The notes under the pieces are model-generated. The model saw nothing but the letters and a program-made list of their open reading frames with translations. It was not told the origin of the DNA and did no database searches. 64,000 nt of DNA from Kribbella sp. NBC_00382 (lineage in GTDB: Bacteria > Actinomycetota > Actinomycetes > Propionibacteriales > Kribbellaceae), in contig NZ_CP107954.1 in assembly GCF_036067295.1 (NCBI RefSeq), positions 2,294,001 to 2,358,000 of the forward strand, given 5' to 3'. Shown here piece after piece: positions 25,421 to 33,823 of this stretch. The position numbers were made by a program, and so were the translations under genes. Each line of letters opens with the position of its first letter. Position 1 is the first letter of the stretch.

Positions 25421-26731
25421 GTGAGTGCTGACCTGCCTGATGTCCGGCAGACCCGTCTCGACAACTACGTCGACCGGTACGCAGCACGGACCAAGGGTAT
25501 GACCGCGTCGGAGATCCGGGCGCTGTTCTCGGTCGCCAGCCGCCCCGAGGTGGTCTCACTGGCGGGCGGAATGCCCAATATTGCAGGGCTTCCGCTCGAT
25601 GTGGTCGGCAGCGCGGTCCGCGATCTGGTGGTCGACAACGGCGCGGTCGCGATGCAGTACGGCTCCGGCCAGGGCGACCCGACGCTGCGCGACCAGATCT
25701 GCGACGTGATGAAGCTCGAGGGGATCGAGGCCCATCCGGACGACATCGTCGTCACTGTGGGTAGCCAGCAGGCGGTCGATCTGGTCACTCGCGTGTTCTG
25801 TGATCCCGGTGACGTGGTGATCTGCGAGGCCCCGTCGTACGTCGGTGCACTGGGTGTTTTCCGGGCGTACCAGTGTGAGGTCGTTCACGTTGCGATGGAC
25901 GACGACGGTGTGGTGCCGGAGGCGCTGGAGCAGGCGATCGCCGCGGTCCGGGCGGCCGGCAAGAAGATCAAGTTCTTCTACACGATCCCGAACTTCCACA
26001 ACCCGGCCGGGATCTCGCTGTCCGACGAGCGGCGCCGGCGCGTGCTGGAGATCTGTCAGCGCGCCGATCTGCTGATCCTCGAGGACAACCCGTACGGACT
26101 GCTCGGGTTCGACGGTGAGCCGCAGCGCGCGTTGCGGGCCGATGATCGTGAAGGGGTCATCTATCTCGGCTCCTTCTCCAAGACCTTCGCTCCTGGCTTC
26201 CGGGTCGGCTGGGCGGTGGCGCCGCATGCGGTGCGGGAGAAACTCGTGCTGGCGCAGGAGTCGGCGACGCTGTGCCCGCCGGTCTTCAGTCAGCTCGCGA
26301 TCTCGTCGTACCTGATGCGGCACGACTGGCTCGGTCAGGTGAAGCAGTTCCGCGAGATGTACCGCGAGCGCCGGGACGCGATGCTCGCGGCCCTCGCCGA
26401 CAAGATGCCTGCGGCAACGACCTGGACCCGGCCTGGTGGTGGGTTCTACGTCTGGCTGACGCTGCCCGAAGGCCTTGATTCCAAGGCGATGCTGCCGCGC
26501 GCAGTCACCGCCCGGGTCGCGTACGTTCCCGGCACCGCCTTCTTCGCCGACGGTTTCGGCTCTCAGTGCATGCGGCTGTCCTACTGTCACCCGACGCCCG
26601 AGCGGATCACCGAAGGGGTTGCCCGGCTCGCCGCGGTGATCAACGAGGAGCTCGAGCTGCGGCAGACGTTCGGTCCGCTCAAGCCCGGCGCGGGTCGTGA
26701 CTACGACGCCCCCGGCCCAGAGCTTAGTTAA
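25421..26731 (+). CDS. PLP-dependent aminotransferase, class I/II (LysN/2-aminoadipate type)
   Basis: About 436 residues from GTG 25421 (GGAG 8 bases upstream); an ATG at 25388 would add 11 doubtful residues. Fold type I: LAGGMPNI near the N-terminus, the PLP lysine in YLGSFSKTFAPGFRVGW, the aromatic/Asn-rich cofactor region FFYTIPNFHNPAGISLS, and the substrate Arg near QCMRLSYCHP. Close to the aminotransferase part of MocR regulators, but without the GntR domain. Amino-acid substrate unknown. A similar gene flanks ddl-like and parB genes in other actinomycetes. Confidence 0.88.
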   Translation: MSADLPDVRQTRLDNYVDRYAARTKGMTASEIRALFSVASRPEVVSLAGGMPNIAGLPLDVVGSAVRDLVVDNGAVAMQYGSGQGDPTLRDQICDVMKLEGIEAHPDDIVVTVGSQQAVDLVTRVFCDPGDVVICEAPSYVGALGVFRAYQCEVVHVAMDDDGVVPEALEQAIAAVRAAGKKIKFFYTIPNFHNPAGISLSDERRRRVLEICQRADLLILEDNPYGLLGFDGEPQRALRADDREGVIYLGSFSKTFAPGFRVGWAVAPHAVREKLVLAQESATLCPPVFSQLAISSYLMRHDWLGQVKQFREMYRERRDAMLAALADKMPAATTWTRPGGGFYVWLTLPEGLDSKAMLPRAVTARVAYVPGTAFFADGFGSQCMRLSYCHPTPERITEGVARLAAVINEELELRQTFGPLKPGAGRDYDAPGPELS

Positions 26732-26743
26732 GGATTTACTGGG

Positions 26744-26765
26744 CACCGGTCATAGACGGCCGGTG
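26744..26765 (+). terminator. Weak hairpin after the aminotransferase gene
   Basis: CACCGG and CCGGTG form a 6-bp stem around a 10-nt loop just past the stop codon, without a T run. It may be a weak terminator or part of the ddl-like leader. Confidence 0.35.
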
Positions 26766-26839
26766 ATGGCGGTACCGTTCAAATGGGCCTCGGGACCGGC
26801 GCCCGCCGGAAGTCGCCTACTAGCGATCGGGAAGTTTCT

Positions 26840-27787
26840 ATGAGTGATCTGGGTCGAGTGCTGGTACTGGCCGGCGGACTGTCGCACGAACGGGATGTCT
26901 CGCTGCGCTCCGGCCGACGCGTCGCCGACGCCCTCCGTAGCGTCGGGGTCGAGGTCGAGCAACGCGACGTCGACGCCAGCCTGGTGGAGCGCCTGCGCAA
27001 CGACCCACCCGATGCGGTCTTCCCGGTCCTGCACGGGGTCACTGGTGAGGACGGCGCACTCCGCCAGGTCCTCGACCTCTACCACGTGCCTTACGTAGGT
27101 GCCGACGCGGAAGCCTGCCGGACCGCCTTCGACAAGCCGGTGGCCGCGACGATGGTCACCTCCGCCGGACTGCACACGCCGCCTTCCGTCGTCCTTGGCC
27201 ATGACACCTTCCGCGAGCTGGGCGCCGCTGCGCTGATGGAGGCCGTGATCGGACGGATCGGGCTGCCGCTGGTGGTGAAGCCTGCCCGTGGTGGTTCAGC
27301 GCTGGGAGCTTCGATCGTGCGGGCGGCGGATGAGCTGCCGTCGGCGATGGTGAACTGCTACGCCTATGGACCGGTCGCGTTGATCGAGCGGTACGTCGAT
27401 GGCGTCGAGGTGGCCGTGACCGTGGTGGACACGGGTGATGGGCCGCGTGCGTTGCCGGCGGTGGAGATTCGGCCGGATTCTGGGTTCTACGACTACGAGG
27501 CTCGGTATACGGCCGGCGCTACGCAGTTCGTCGTACCGGCTCGGCTTGAGGCCTCGGTGGCTGCTGCGTGCGCTGCGGCGGCGGTGACCGCGCACACGGC
27601 CCTGGGGTTGCGGGATCTGTCGCGCTCGGACCTGGTCGTCGACGCCGATGGCGTGCCGTGGTTCCTCGAGGTGAACGTGGCTCCGGGGATGACCGAGACT
27701 TCGCTGGTACCGCTGGCCGCTGAGGCAGCCGGTATCGAACTCGGAGTGCTGTGCCGCGATCTGCTGGCCGCGGCCGCTGCTCGTTGA
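26840..27787 (+). CDS. D-alanine--D-alanine ligase family ATP-grasp enzyme
   Basis: About 315 residues from ATG 26840 (GGAAG 6 bases upstream); the frame opens earlier at 26783. N-terminal Rossmann part VLVLAGGLSHERDVSLRSGR, then VFPVLHGVTGEDGALRQVLD (the HG-x-x-GEDG loop of Ddl), the ATP-grasp lysine strand PLVVKPARGGSALGAS and metal ligands in PWFLEVNVAPGMTETS. Ddl makes the D-Ala-D-Ala dipeptide of peptidoglycan. The usual Ddl sequence is somewhat longer, and a second ddl may exist elsewhere, so the true substrate could differ (for example other D-amino acids). Confidence 0.85.
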   Translation: MSDLGRVLVLAGGLSHERDVSLRSGRRVADALRSVGVEVEQRDVDASLVERLRNDPPDAVFPVLHGVTGEDGALRQVLDLYHVPYVGADAEACRTAFDKPVAATMVTSAGLHTPPSVVLGHDTFRELGAAALMEAVIGRIGLPLVVKPARGGSALGASIVRAADELPSAMVNCYAYGPVALIERYVDGVEVAVTVVDTGDGPRALPAVEIRPDSGFYDYEARYTAGATQFVVPARLEASVAAACAAAAVTAHTALGLRDLSRSDLVVDADGVPWFLEVNVAPGMTETSLVPLAAEAAGIELGVLCRDLLAAAAAR

Positions 27788-27797
27788 GTCTCCTCTG

Positions 27798-28730
27798 ATG
27801 TCTGTCGCGCCTCCACCTTCGCCTGTTGCTTCCCCGTCGTCGGCGCGACCCTTGTGGCGAACGGTCTTCACCCCGCGCTGGATCGCCCTGCTGCTGCTCG
27901 CCCTGGCGATCGCGGCCACGATGTCGGTGCTCGGCGTGTGGCAGCTGGACGTCTACCACTCGAAGACCGCGGCGGCGACGGCGAAGCGTGCTGAGGGCGC
28001 GCCGGTACCGCTTCAGACTCTCTTCTCGATCGACGAAGGGCTGACCTCCAAGGCGGTCGGGCGCAAGGTGACTGTTGCTGGGACGTGGGGTCCTGCTGCA
28101 GACCAGCTCTACATCTCGGACCGCCGGCTGGGCGACAAGAACGGCTTCTGGGTCGTCTCGCCCGTCATGCTGGATTCGACCGGGAGCGCGGACGGCTCGA
28201 CCGGTGCCGTGATGGTGATCCGTGGCTGGGTGCCGACCGTCACGGATCCTGCCGTCAAGCCGCTGACCGGCCGGGTCGAGCTTACTGGCGCCGTCGCACA
28301 GTCCGAGGCCCAGGATGCCTCCGGTGACGCCGCGAAGGGACGCACCCTGCAGTCGCTGCGGATCCCGACCATCGTCGATCTGGTGGACTACCGCATCTAC
28401 GACGCTTTCGTCGTCCTCTCCTCGATCGACAAGCCGGCTGCGTCATCGGCTGCCGCTCTGGCACCCGCGATCGTGCCCGCCCCGTCCCCGCCGACCGACC
28501 ACGCAGGCCTCCGCAACGTCGCCTACGCCTTCCAGTGGTGGATCTTCGCCGCCTTCACCCTGTGGATGTGGGGCCGGATGGTCCTCGACGCCCACCGTTC
28601 CGATGACTCCGACGAACCGGCCTCGAACGAACCTGACCAACCCGACTCCGACGACGCCGGCCAGCGTCGTACTGGCGAGGCGGACCAGGCGTCCGGCGAG
28701 CTGGAGTCGAGCGGTACCGTTTCAGCGTGA
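27798..28730 (+). CDS. SURF1 family cytochrome oxidase assembly protein
   Basis: 310 residues with a TM near residues 28-47 (WIALLLLALAIAATMSVLGV), then GVWQLDV and an extracytoplasmic domain (TVAGTWGPAADQLYISDR, GFWVVSPVM, VIRGWVP) and a second TM near residues 243-260 after NVAYAFQWWIFAAF. This two-helix layout with WQ-x-x-R-type and GW motifs is SURF1/Shy1, which helps insert heme a into subunit I of cytochrome c oxidase. The acidic C-terminal tail is variable. The stop overlaps the next start (GTGA). Confidence 0.9.
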   Translation: MSVAPPPSPVASPSSARPLWRTVFTPRWIALLLLALAIAATMSVLGVWQLDVYHSKTAAATAKRAEGAPVPLQTLFSIDEGLTSKAVGRKVTVAGTWGPAADQLYISDRRLGDKNGFWVVSPVMLDSTGSADGSTGAVMVIRGWVPTVTDPAVKPLTGRVELTGAVAQSEAQDASGDAAKGRTLQSLRIPTIVDLVDYRIYDAFVVLSSIDKPAASSAAALAPAIVPAPSPPTDHAGLRNVAYAFQWWIFAAFTLWMWGRMVLDAHRSDDSDEPASNEPDQPDSDDAGQRRTGEADQASGELESSGTVSA

Positions 28731-29068
28731 CCTCCCCCGCAGACCCCGCCACGTCCGCTCTGTCCCCGGCCGTGAAGGGCGCACTCACCCGGTACCGCGT
28801 GATCGCCTACATCGTCGGCGTCATGCTGCTTGTCCTGGTCTTCGTCGCGATGCCGCTGAAGTATTTCGGCGACAACCCTTCCGCGATGAACGTGGTCGGC
28901 CCGCTGCACGGCTTCCTGTACGTCGTGTACCTGCTCGGCGCCTTCGACCTGGCCCGCCGAGTCCGCTGGAGCCTCCCCCGCCTCGTCCTGGTAGCACTGG
29001 CCGGAACCATCCCGTTCCTGTCCTTCTACGCCGAGCGCAAAGTCAGCCACGAGCTCAACCGCAACTGA
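28727..29068 (+). CDS. DUF3817 family membrane protein
   Basis: 113 residues with three hydrophobic segments (AYIVGVMLLVLVFVAMPL, GPLHGFLYVVYLLGAFDLA, LVLVALAGTIPFLSFYA) and the DUF3817 hallmarks MPLKYFGDNP and GPLHGFLYVVY. Function unknown; adjacent to SURF1 in many actinobacteria and coupled here by a GTGA overlap, so a respiratory membrane role is possible. Confidence 0.9.
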   Translation: MTSPADPATSALSPAVKGALTRYRVIAYIVGVMLLVLVFVAMPLKYFGDNPSAMNVVGPLHGFLYVVYLLGAFDLARRVRWSLPRLVLVALAGTIPFLSFYAERKVSHELNRN

Positions 29069-29104
29069 GCAGGTCGCTCGTCCCCTCGTGCTCGGCCATA
29101 AATG

Positions 29105-29126
29105 CAGTGCTTCAACTCCAGCACTG
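29105..29126 (+). terminator. 7-bp hairpin between DUF3817 and the methyltransferase gene
   Basis: CAGTGCT and AGCACTG with an 8-nt loop lie 37 bp after the DUF3817 stop and 17 bp before the next start. Could be a weak terminator or an operator. Confidence 0.35.
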
Positions 29127-29142
29127 ACCTAGCTTCACCAGC

Positions 29143-29916
29143 ATGAACGCTTCCTTCGAGCACCTCACCGAAGCCAACCGCGCCAGCTGGAACCGGATCG
29201 CCCCCTCCCGTCACGGCGAACCCGCCGAGTTCTTCCGCGACGGCGGCCTGGCCCTCGAAGACTTCGAACTGGCCCTCGCCGGCGACGTCCGCGGCCGACG
29301 CGTTCTCCAGCTCGCCTGCTCCTGCGGCGACCAGGTCCTCTCCTGGTCCACCCTCGGCGCCACCGCGATCGGCATCGACATCTCGGATGTCGCCATCACC
29401 ATCGCCCAGCAGAAGTCCGCCGTCGCAGGCATACCGGCCGACTTCCGTCGCGCAGACATGTACGACCTGCCACCCGACCTGGTCGACCTGGACCTCATCT
29501 ACCTGAGCTGGGGCGCCATCTGCTGGGCCCCCGACCTGAACCGCCTGGCCGAGATCCTCACCACCCGCCTCCGTCCCGGCGGCTCGATGCTCCTCGCCGA
29601 CCACCACCCCATCTGGGAAGTCCTGGCCGTCCGAGGTGAGAACCACCTGGCGGTTAGCGGTGACTACTTCGGCCGAACCACACCCCGCCCCGAAACCGAC
29701 AACGCCAAACTCCCCACCGGCGCCCGCGATACCCCGGCCCCGCCACCCTTCAACGCTTTCATCTGGCCCACCAGCGACGTAGTCATGGCCCTCCTCACGG
29801 CCGGCCTCCGCCTGGACGCCTTCACCGAGTCCCCCTCCCCCGACATCTACTCAGGCCTCGGCCCCACGGCCGCCCAGCTCCCGGCGTACTACGTCATCAA
29901 AGCCACTCGCCCCTGA
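29143..29916 (+). CDS. Class I SAM-dependent methyltransferase
   Basis: 257 residues. SAM motif I reads RRVLQLACSCGDQVLSWSTL, with C-S-C-G in place of G-x-G-x-G and the acidic residue in IGIDISDVAI. Motif II LDLIYLSWGAICW and post-motif RPGGSMLLADHHP follow. Several actinobacterial methyltransferases of this type act on small molecules; the acceptor is unknown. A parS lies 14 bp after its stop. Confidence 0.88.
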   Translation: MNASFEHLTEANRASWNRIAPSRHGEPAEFFRDGGLALEDFELALAGDVRGRRVLQLACSCGDQVLSWSTLGATAIGIDISDVAITIAQQKSAVAGIPADFRRADMYDLPPDLVDLDLIYLSWGAICWAPDLNRLAEILTTRLRPGGSMLLADHHPIWEVLAVRGENHLAVSGDYFGRTTPRPETDNAKLPTGARDTPAPPPFNAFIWPTSDVVMALLTAGLRLDAFTESPSPDIYSGLGPTAAQLPAYYVIKATRP

Positions 29917-29930
29917 GCCCTGAGTCCCGG

Positions 29931-29944
29931 GTTTCACGTGAAAC
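29931..29944. promoter_or_regulatory. parS centromere site (perfect consensus)
   Basis: GTTTCACGTGAAAC, a perfect 14-bp palindrome and the ParB-binding consensus of actinobacteria and Bacillus. Here it is intergenic, 3.5 kb from parB. Confidence 0.92.
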
Positions 29945-30128
29945 ATCGGGCCGATAGGTCGCTAAGTAGTCATGTCGACAAATCCCAGCGGTGTGTGCTG
30001 AGCGCTACTCCGCACTGGGTCCGGTTCCTCAGAAAGCGTTTGGGCACAAATGTCGAAAGGGCGAGAGGCGGTTCGTAGACAGAGTGAGAGACCGGCGACG
30101 GTCCGGTTCGAGGCGAGGAGTACGGACG

Positions 30129-30950
30129 ATGGAGAACGTGGCGCAGCAACTCAAGGATCTGTTCGTACCGATTCACGAGGTCGCCTACATGGCCGACGAG
30201 CCGAACGAGGAGCTCCAGGCGCTCGGCTATGAGGGGTACTGGCCGTTGTACTTCGCCTCGCGCTCAGCGCCGCTGGGACGTGTGCCGGCCGAGGTCGTGG
30301 ACGCACTGTTCTACAACTTCGCGCCAGGTGAGGTCGCTGCGTGCATCCCCAGCGTCTGGGAGGTGGCCACACCGGAGGCCGTCCTCGCCGCCCGGCAGCG
30401 CGGCTGTGTGGCGGCCCTCCGCGGCATCCTCGGCGACCTGGCCGACAGCCCGGTGATCGCGCGAGCCGCCGATCTCTTCATGAAGGCCGCGGTCAGCGCG
30501 CCCGTCGAGGGCAGGATGCTGTTCGCCGGGCTCCGCTCGCTCCCCGTACCCGACGAGCCGCTCGCTCGACTCTGGCACGCGGCCACCCTGCTTCGTGAGC
30601 ACCGCGGCGACGGCCACCTGGCCGCACTGGTCGCCAACGGCATCAACGGCCAGGAGTCGCACGTCCTGATGGCGCTCTTCTGGGACATGAAGCCCCGCGA
30701 CTTCGGCCGCCTCGACCCGCTCACCGACGACCAACTGGAAGAGGTCATCAACGGCCTCCAACAGCGCGGCCTGATCGGCAACGACGGCTGGTTCACCCCA
30801 GCCGGCCGCAAACTAAGAACGGACATCGAAGACCTAACCGACGCCCTAGCCGCCCCGGCCTACACCTGCCTCTCCCCCCAGGAGGTAGACGAACTAACCA
30901 CCAACCTCACTCCCCTAATCAAGAAGATCAAAGCCGCCAGCCCGTTCTAA
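30129..30950 (+). CDS. SCO6745 family protein
   Basis: 273 residues from ATG 30129 (GAGGAG about 9 bases upstream). It reads LKDLFVPIHEVAYMADEPNE, GYEGYWPLYFASRSAPLG, with an all-helical body and a C-terminal winged-helix-like part (QLEEVINGLQQRGLIGNDGW, FTPAGRKLRTDIEDLTDAL). This is the SCO6745 family, widespread in actinobacteria with no proven role; the C-terminal HTH suggests DNA binding. Located between a parS site and the gene-free repeat region. Confidence 0.82.
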   Translation: MENVAQQLKDLFVPIHEVAYMADEPNEELQALGYEGYWPLYFASRSAPLGRVPAEVVDALFYNFAPGEVAACIPSVWEVATPEAVLAARQRGCVAALRGILGDLADSPVIARAADLFMKAAVSAPVEGRMLFAGLRSLPVPDEPLARLWHAATLLREHRGDGHLAALVANGINGQESHVLMALFWDMKPRDFGRLDPLTDDQLEEVINGLQQRGLIGNDGWFTPAGRKLRTDIEDLTDALAAPAYTCLSPQEVDELTTNLTPLIKKIKAASPF

Positions 30951-31040
30951 CCCGACGACTGCCACCGGAGACGACCCGTCCGGCATCAGCGCTCGCCTGC
31001 AGCCGCGGCAACGAAACAACACAGCCGGACCCAGCCGGAC

Positions 31041-31068
31041 GGCTGACGGCTGACGGCTGACGGCTGAC
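31041..31068 (+). repeat. Tandem repeat GGCTGAC x4
   Basis: Four exact 7-bp copies in a row, preceded by similar CCGGAC words. Confidence 0.9.
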
Positions 31069-31141
31069 GCCAGAGACGACCCCGTCCAGCACCAGCGGGC
31101 TCGCCTCCAGACGCGGCAGCGAGACGACGCAGCCGAGCGGA

Positions 31142-31207
31142 GAGCCCGGCGCCCAGGGTGCAGCCGGATCCAGTCCGTCGGCCGAGCCCGGCGCCCAGGG
31201 TGCAGCC
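31142..31207 (+). repeat. 24-bp direct repeat, two copies 42 bp apart
   Basis: GAGCCCGGCGCCCAGG followed by GTGCAGCC occurs at 31142-31165 and, identical, at 31184-31207, with GATCCAGTCCGTCGGCC between. Confidence 0.9.
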
Positions 31208-31370
31208 CGCTCGCGGCGCCCAACCGTGCGGCTGCGGTCTCCGTCCTTTCACCGCTCGCCGCCAGATCGCGAGCAACACTGCAGGTCGATGGTCGAGACG
31301 ACCGCCCAGCGCACCTGACCCCACCGCTGAGGCCAGCCAGACCGAGCCAGGTACCGGCCATCACCTAGAC

Positions 31371-31384
31371 GTTCCACGTGAAAC
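31371..31384. promoter_or_regulatory. parS-like site (one mismatch)
   Basis: GTTCCACGTGAAAC differs from the consensus GTTTCACGTGAAAC at one arm position. It lies in the gene-free segment beside the C-rich tract, 1.1 kb from parB. Confidence 0.8.
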
Positions 31385-31389
31385 ACGAC

Positions 31390-31655
31390 CTCGCACGCCC
31401 CGTTCTCCCCGCTGCCCCTGCACGCCCCGTCCTACCCGCCCCCGTCCTGCTCTGCATACCCGCCCCGCCCCCGCCCCCGTCCTGCCCTGCCCAGGCTGGG
31501 CCGCCTGCCCGCCCCGCCTGCCTGACCCGCCCGCCTGCCTGACCCGCCCCGCCTGCCCGCCCCGTCCTGCTCTGCTGCCCGCCCCGCCTGCCTGACCCGC
31601 CCTGCCTGACCCGCCCTGCCCGCCCCGCCTGCCTGACCCGCGTGCCTGGGCGCCG
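31390..31655. repeat. C-rich imperfect tandem repeat (CCCGCCCCGCCTGCCTGA-like)
   Basis: About 265 bp of degenerate CCGCCCCGCC/TGCCTGAC words with almost no G runs on the + strand. The minus strand therefore has many G3-G4 runs close together. Both long frames through it encode only G/R/A/Q or P/A/R simple sequence. Confidence 0.8.
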
Positions 31656-32343
31656 CGGCCTCCTCGCCCTGGGAGCACGGGCCCAGTGGAACATCGCCGA
31701 CCTTCTGCCGGAGGACTTCCAAGGACATCGCCGACGCCGCGCACCCGCGAACATCCCCCCCAGTCGACAGCTGGCAGACCTGCATTCCGCGCCCGGTAGG
31801 TGCGCCGGTTGGGGAGGACCGCACGCAGCGTGTGCGACCGACTTGACCTCACCGGCGAGACGTTCCAGCCAATCGGCATGACTTCCCCGATCCCGTGTCC
31901 TGACCGAGCCGATCCGTGCCTTCGTGGGAGTGGACGTCTACTCGCCTCGCGCCCGCCACGGTAGTTGGCAATGCCTCGTGCGCTCGCCGGAGCAACCGGC
32001 CTTGCTCGGTTGGCGCCTGCGGGTTGGCGCCTATACGCGCAACCGCCTGTACCCGCCCCAACCACAGGCGGCTGTGCTCGCGTCTGGCGCGGTTGCGTAG
32101 CTCCGTCCCTAACCAGGCCGGCGCAGATGCGCGACCGCGCCCTGCGGATGGCCCGCCGCCTCGACTTTGTCTCGCGTCTGCTTAGGGTCCGGCGGTAGCG
32201 ACACCTGCCGCAGCGACGGTCGTCGGGCGTAGCCGCGTAGCCGCGTAGCGCAAGGATCGCTGGCGGTCGTCGCGGGGAGTAGCGGGTGGGCTGGGTAGCC
32301 GCTGCCGGAGTTCAGCCGCCTTCCGACAGAGCTAGGCAGCACG

Positions 32344-32379
32344 ACGCCCTGTGGCATCGGGTGTGATGCCACAGGGCGT
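32344..32379 (-). terminator. 15-bp perfect hairpin downstream of parB
   Basis: ACGCCCTGTGGCATC pairs with GATGCCACAGGGCGT around a 6-nt loop. It lies 123 bp beyond the parB stop on the parB strand. There is no T tract, as is common for actinobacterial terminators. Confidence 0.7.
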
Positions 32380-32432
32380 GGGGGTCGGGCAGCGGATGAG
32401 CGCCGCGCCAACGTGAGTGGGACGATCTGGTG

Positions 32433-32489
32433 TGGCGCCGAGTACCTGGCGCCGAGTACCTGGCGCCGCTCTGGGTGGCGCCGCTCTGG
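32433..32489. repeat. Paired tandem repeats with TGGCGCCG core, next to the parB stop
   Basis: TGGCGCCGAGTACC twice (32433-32446, 32447-32460), then TGGCGCCGCTCTGG twice (32461 and 32476). Each unit holds the palindrome GGCGCC. Confidence 0.85.
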
Positions 32490-32501
32490 CCGGTGCCGGG
32501 C

Positions 32502-33476
32502 TTAGGACTCGCGGGAATCTGTGGAGTCTGTGGACGTCTTGTTCGGGTCCATCAGGGTGACGATTCGTTCTAGGTCGTCGATGGTGGCGAACTCTACGGT
32601 GATTCGGCCCTTGGTTTTGCCTAGGTCTACCTTGACTCGGGTTTCGAAGCGATCCGAGAGGCGATCGGCCAGGTCGACCAGGCGGGGGGCTACCGGCTTG
32701 TTGCGGCGGCGGGCTGGGGTCGGGTCGTCGGCGGACATGTCGCCCATGGCGACGATCTCTTCGACGGTACGGACCGACATGCCTTCGGCGACGATGCGCT
32801 GAGCGAGGCGCTCGATGGCGTCGCCACTGGGGAGGCCGAGGAGTGCGCGGGCGTGGCCGGCGGAGAGGACGCCAGCGGCTACTCGGCGCTGGACCGAGGC
32901 CGGGAGCTTCAGCAGACGAAGGGTGTTGGAGATCTGCGGGCGGGAGCGGCCGATCCGGCTGGCCAGTACTTCCTGGGTGCAGCCGAAGTCGTCGAGCATC
33001 TGCTGGTAGGCCGCCGCTTCTTCAAGCGGGTTCAGCTGACTGCGGTGGAGGTTCTCCAACAGAGCGTCGCGCAGCATGACGTCGTCCGAGGTCTCACGGA
33101 CGATCGCCGGGATCGTGGTGAGGCCGGCCAACTGGGTCGCGCGCCAACGGCGTTCACCCATCACGAGCTCGTACGTCGTGTCGGTCAGTCGACGGACGAC
33201 GATCGGCTGGAGCAGGCCGATCTCCTTGACCGAGTGCACGAGCTCCGCCATCGCGTCCTCGTCGAAGACACTGCGTGGCTGCTTCGGGTTCGGGGTGATC
33301 TTCTCGACGTCGATCTCGGCGAACTCCGCGCCGGGGACAGCGGCGAGTTCGGGGCCGGCCGGTACGGGCGGCGCTCCCGGAATCGAGCTCGACTTGCTCC
33401 CCAGGCTGTTGGTCGTACCGGGAGCAGGTGTGCTGGGAATCAGCGCACCGAGTCCGCGTCCGAGTCGGGTGTTCAT
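32502..33476 (-). CDS. parB: Chromosome partitioning protein ParB
   Basis: 324 residues from ATG 33476, the usual ParB start ([14 protein letters not shown]) with GAGGGAG about 8 bases before it; the frame runs on upstream but only through the parS array. The N-terminal CTPase motif is [15 protein letters not shown]. The parS-binding HTH is [20 protein letters not shown], followed by [19 protein letters not shown] and a C-terminal dimer domain ([20 protein letters not shown]). ParB is a CTP-dependent clamp that loads at parS and spreads to load SMC and organise the origin. A hairpin closes the parA message upstream, so parB probably has its own promoter within the parS array. Confidence 0.96.
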   Translation of the reverse strand: MNTRLGRGLGALIPSTPAPGTTNSLGSKSSSIPGAPPVPAGPELAAVPGAEFAEIDVEKITPNPKQPRSVFDEDAMAELVHSVKEIGLLQPIVVRRLTDTTYELVMGERRWRATQLAGLTTIPAIVRETSDDVMLRDALLENLHRSQLNPLEEAAAYQQMLDDFGCTQEVLASRIGRSRPQISNTLRLLKLPASVQRRVAAGVLSAGHARALLGLPSGDAIERLAQRIVAEGMSVRTVEEIVAMGDMSADDPTPARRRNKPVAPRLVDLADRLSDRFETRVKVDLGKTKGRITVEFATIDDLERIVTLMDPNKTSTDSTDSRES

Positions 33477-33609
33477 CGCTGCTCCCTCGAGTTCAAGTGC
33501 TTCGGATCGATCAAGTGTCGTCGACAGCAACTGCGCCACGGTAGCTGGTCCGGCGAGGCGACCGCTGAGCCGGTCCCCTTGCTGTGGAGAACTCCTCCAC
33601 CAGTCACCC

Positions 33610-33765
33610 GTTTCACGTGGAACGTCATCCCCAGCTCGCGTTCCAGTTTCCCGTGGAACGCCTTCCCCGCATGGGCTCCGGTCTTGCGTGGAACGCCATG
33701 CCTGCAAGCGCTTGGGTTTCACGTGGAACATCACCAGTCGGATCGGCGGGGGTTTCACGTGAAAC
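33610..33765. promoter_or_regulatory. Array of four parS sites plus one degenerate copy, 35-36 bp apart
   Basis: GTTTCACGTGGAAC (33610), GTTTCCCGTGGAAC (33646), GTCTTGCGTGGAAC (33681, weak), GTTTCACGTGGAAC (33716) and GTTTCACGTGAAAC (33752, perfect). Spacings are 36, 35, 35 and 36 bp. Flanking bases after several copies are similar (GTGGAACG-C-T/A-CC), suggesting the array arose by tandem duplication. It lies in the promoter/leader of parB. Confidence 0.88.
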
Positions 33766-33782
33766 GCCGGTTGTACAACAAT

Positions 33783-33809
33783 CGGCTCGCCAGCGGGGCC
33801 GGCGAGCCG
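33783..33809 (-). terminator. Terminator hairpin of parA
   Basis: CGGCTCGCC and GGCGAGCCG form a 9-bp stem 14 bp after the parA stop; on that strand ATTGTTGTACAA follows. Confidence 0.72.
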
Positions 33810-33823
33810 TTCGTCTGTTCGGA

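Larger units (their letters stand above)
30951..32501. other. 1.55-kb gene-free, repeat-rich segment next to parB
   Basis: No frame here reads like a protein: candidates are Pro/Arg- or Gly/Arg-rich shadows of simple sequence. It holds tandem repeats, a long C-rich tract, one parS-like site (31371), a 15-bp hairpin (32344) and duplicated GGCGCC units (32433). It may be degraded DNA or a structural segment of the centromere region. Confidence 0.7.
33477..33823. other. parA-parB intergenic region containing a parS array and a terminator
   Basis: 347 bp with no gene of its own. It contains the parA terminator (33783-33809), five spaced parS/parS-like sites (33610-33765) and the parB leader with its ribosome site. 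Confidence 0.85.

Noticed and set aside
31158..31595. 145-codon plus-strand Pro/Arg-rich frame
   Set aside because: Simple sequence and duplicated 24-bp units, with no start signal.
31361..32065. Long minus-strand frame rich in Gly/Arg/Gln repeats
   Set aside because: It reads through the C-rich simple repeat, has no ribosome site, and the opposite strand is open too, as expected for low-complexity GC-rich DNA.
30951..32501. CRISPR array in the repeat-rich segment
   Set aside because: Repeats are short, tandem and lack equal-sized unique spacers; no cas genes nearby.
33477..33758. N-terminal extension of ParB
   Set aside because: It translates the parS array (repeats of VPRET/FHVKP) and the usual ParB start with a ribosome site is at 33476.
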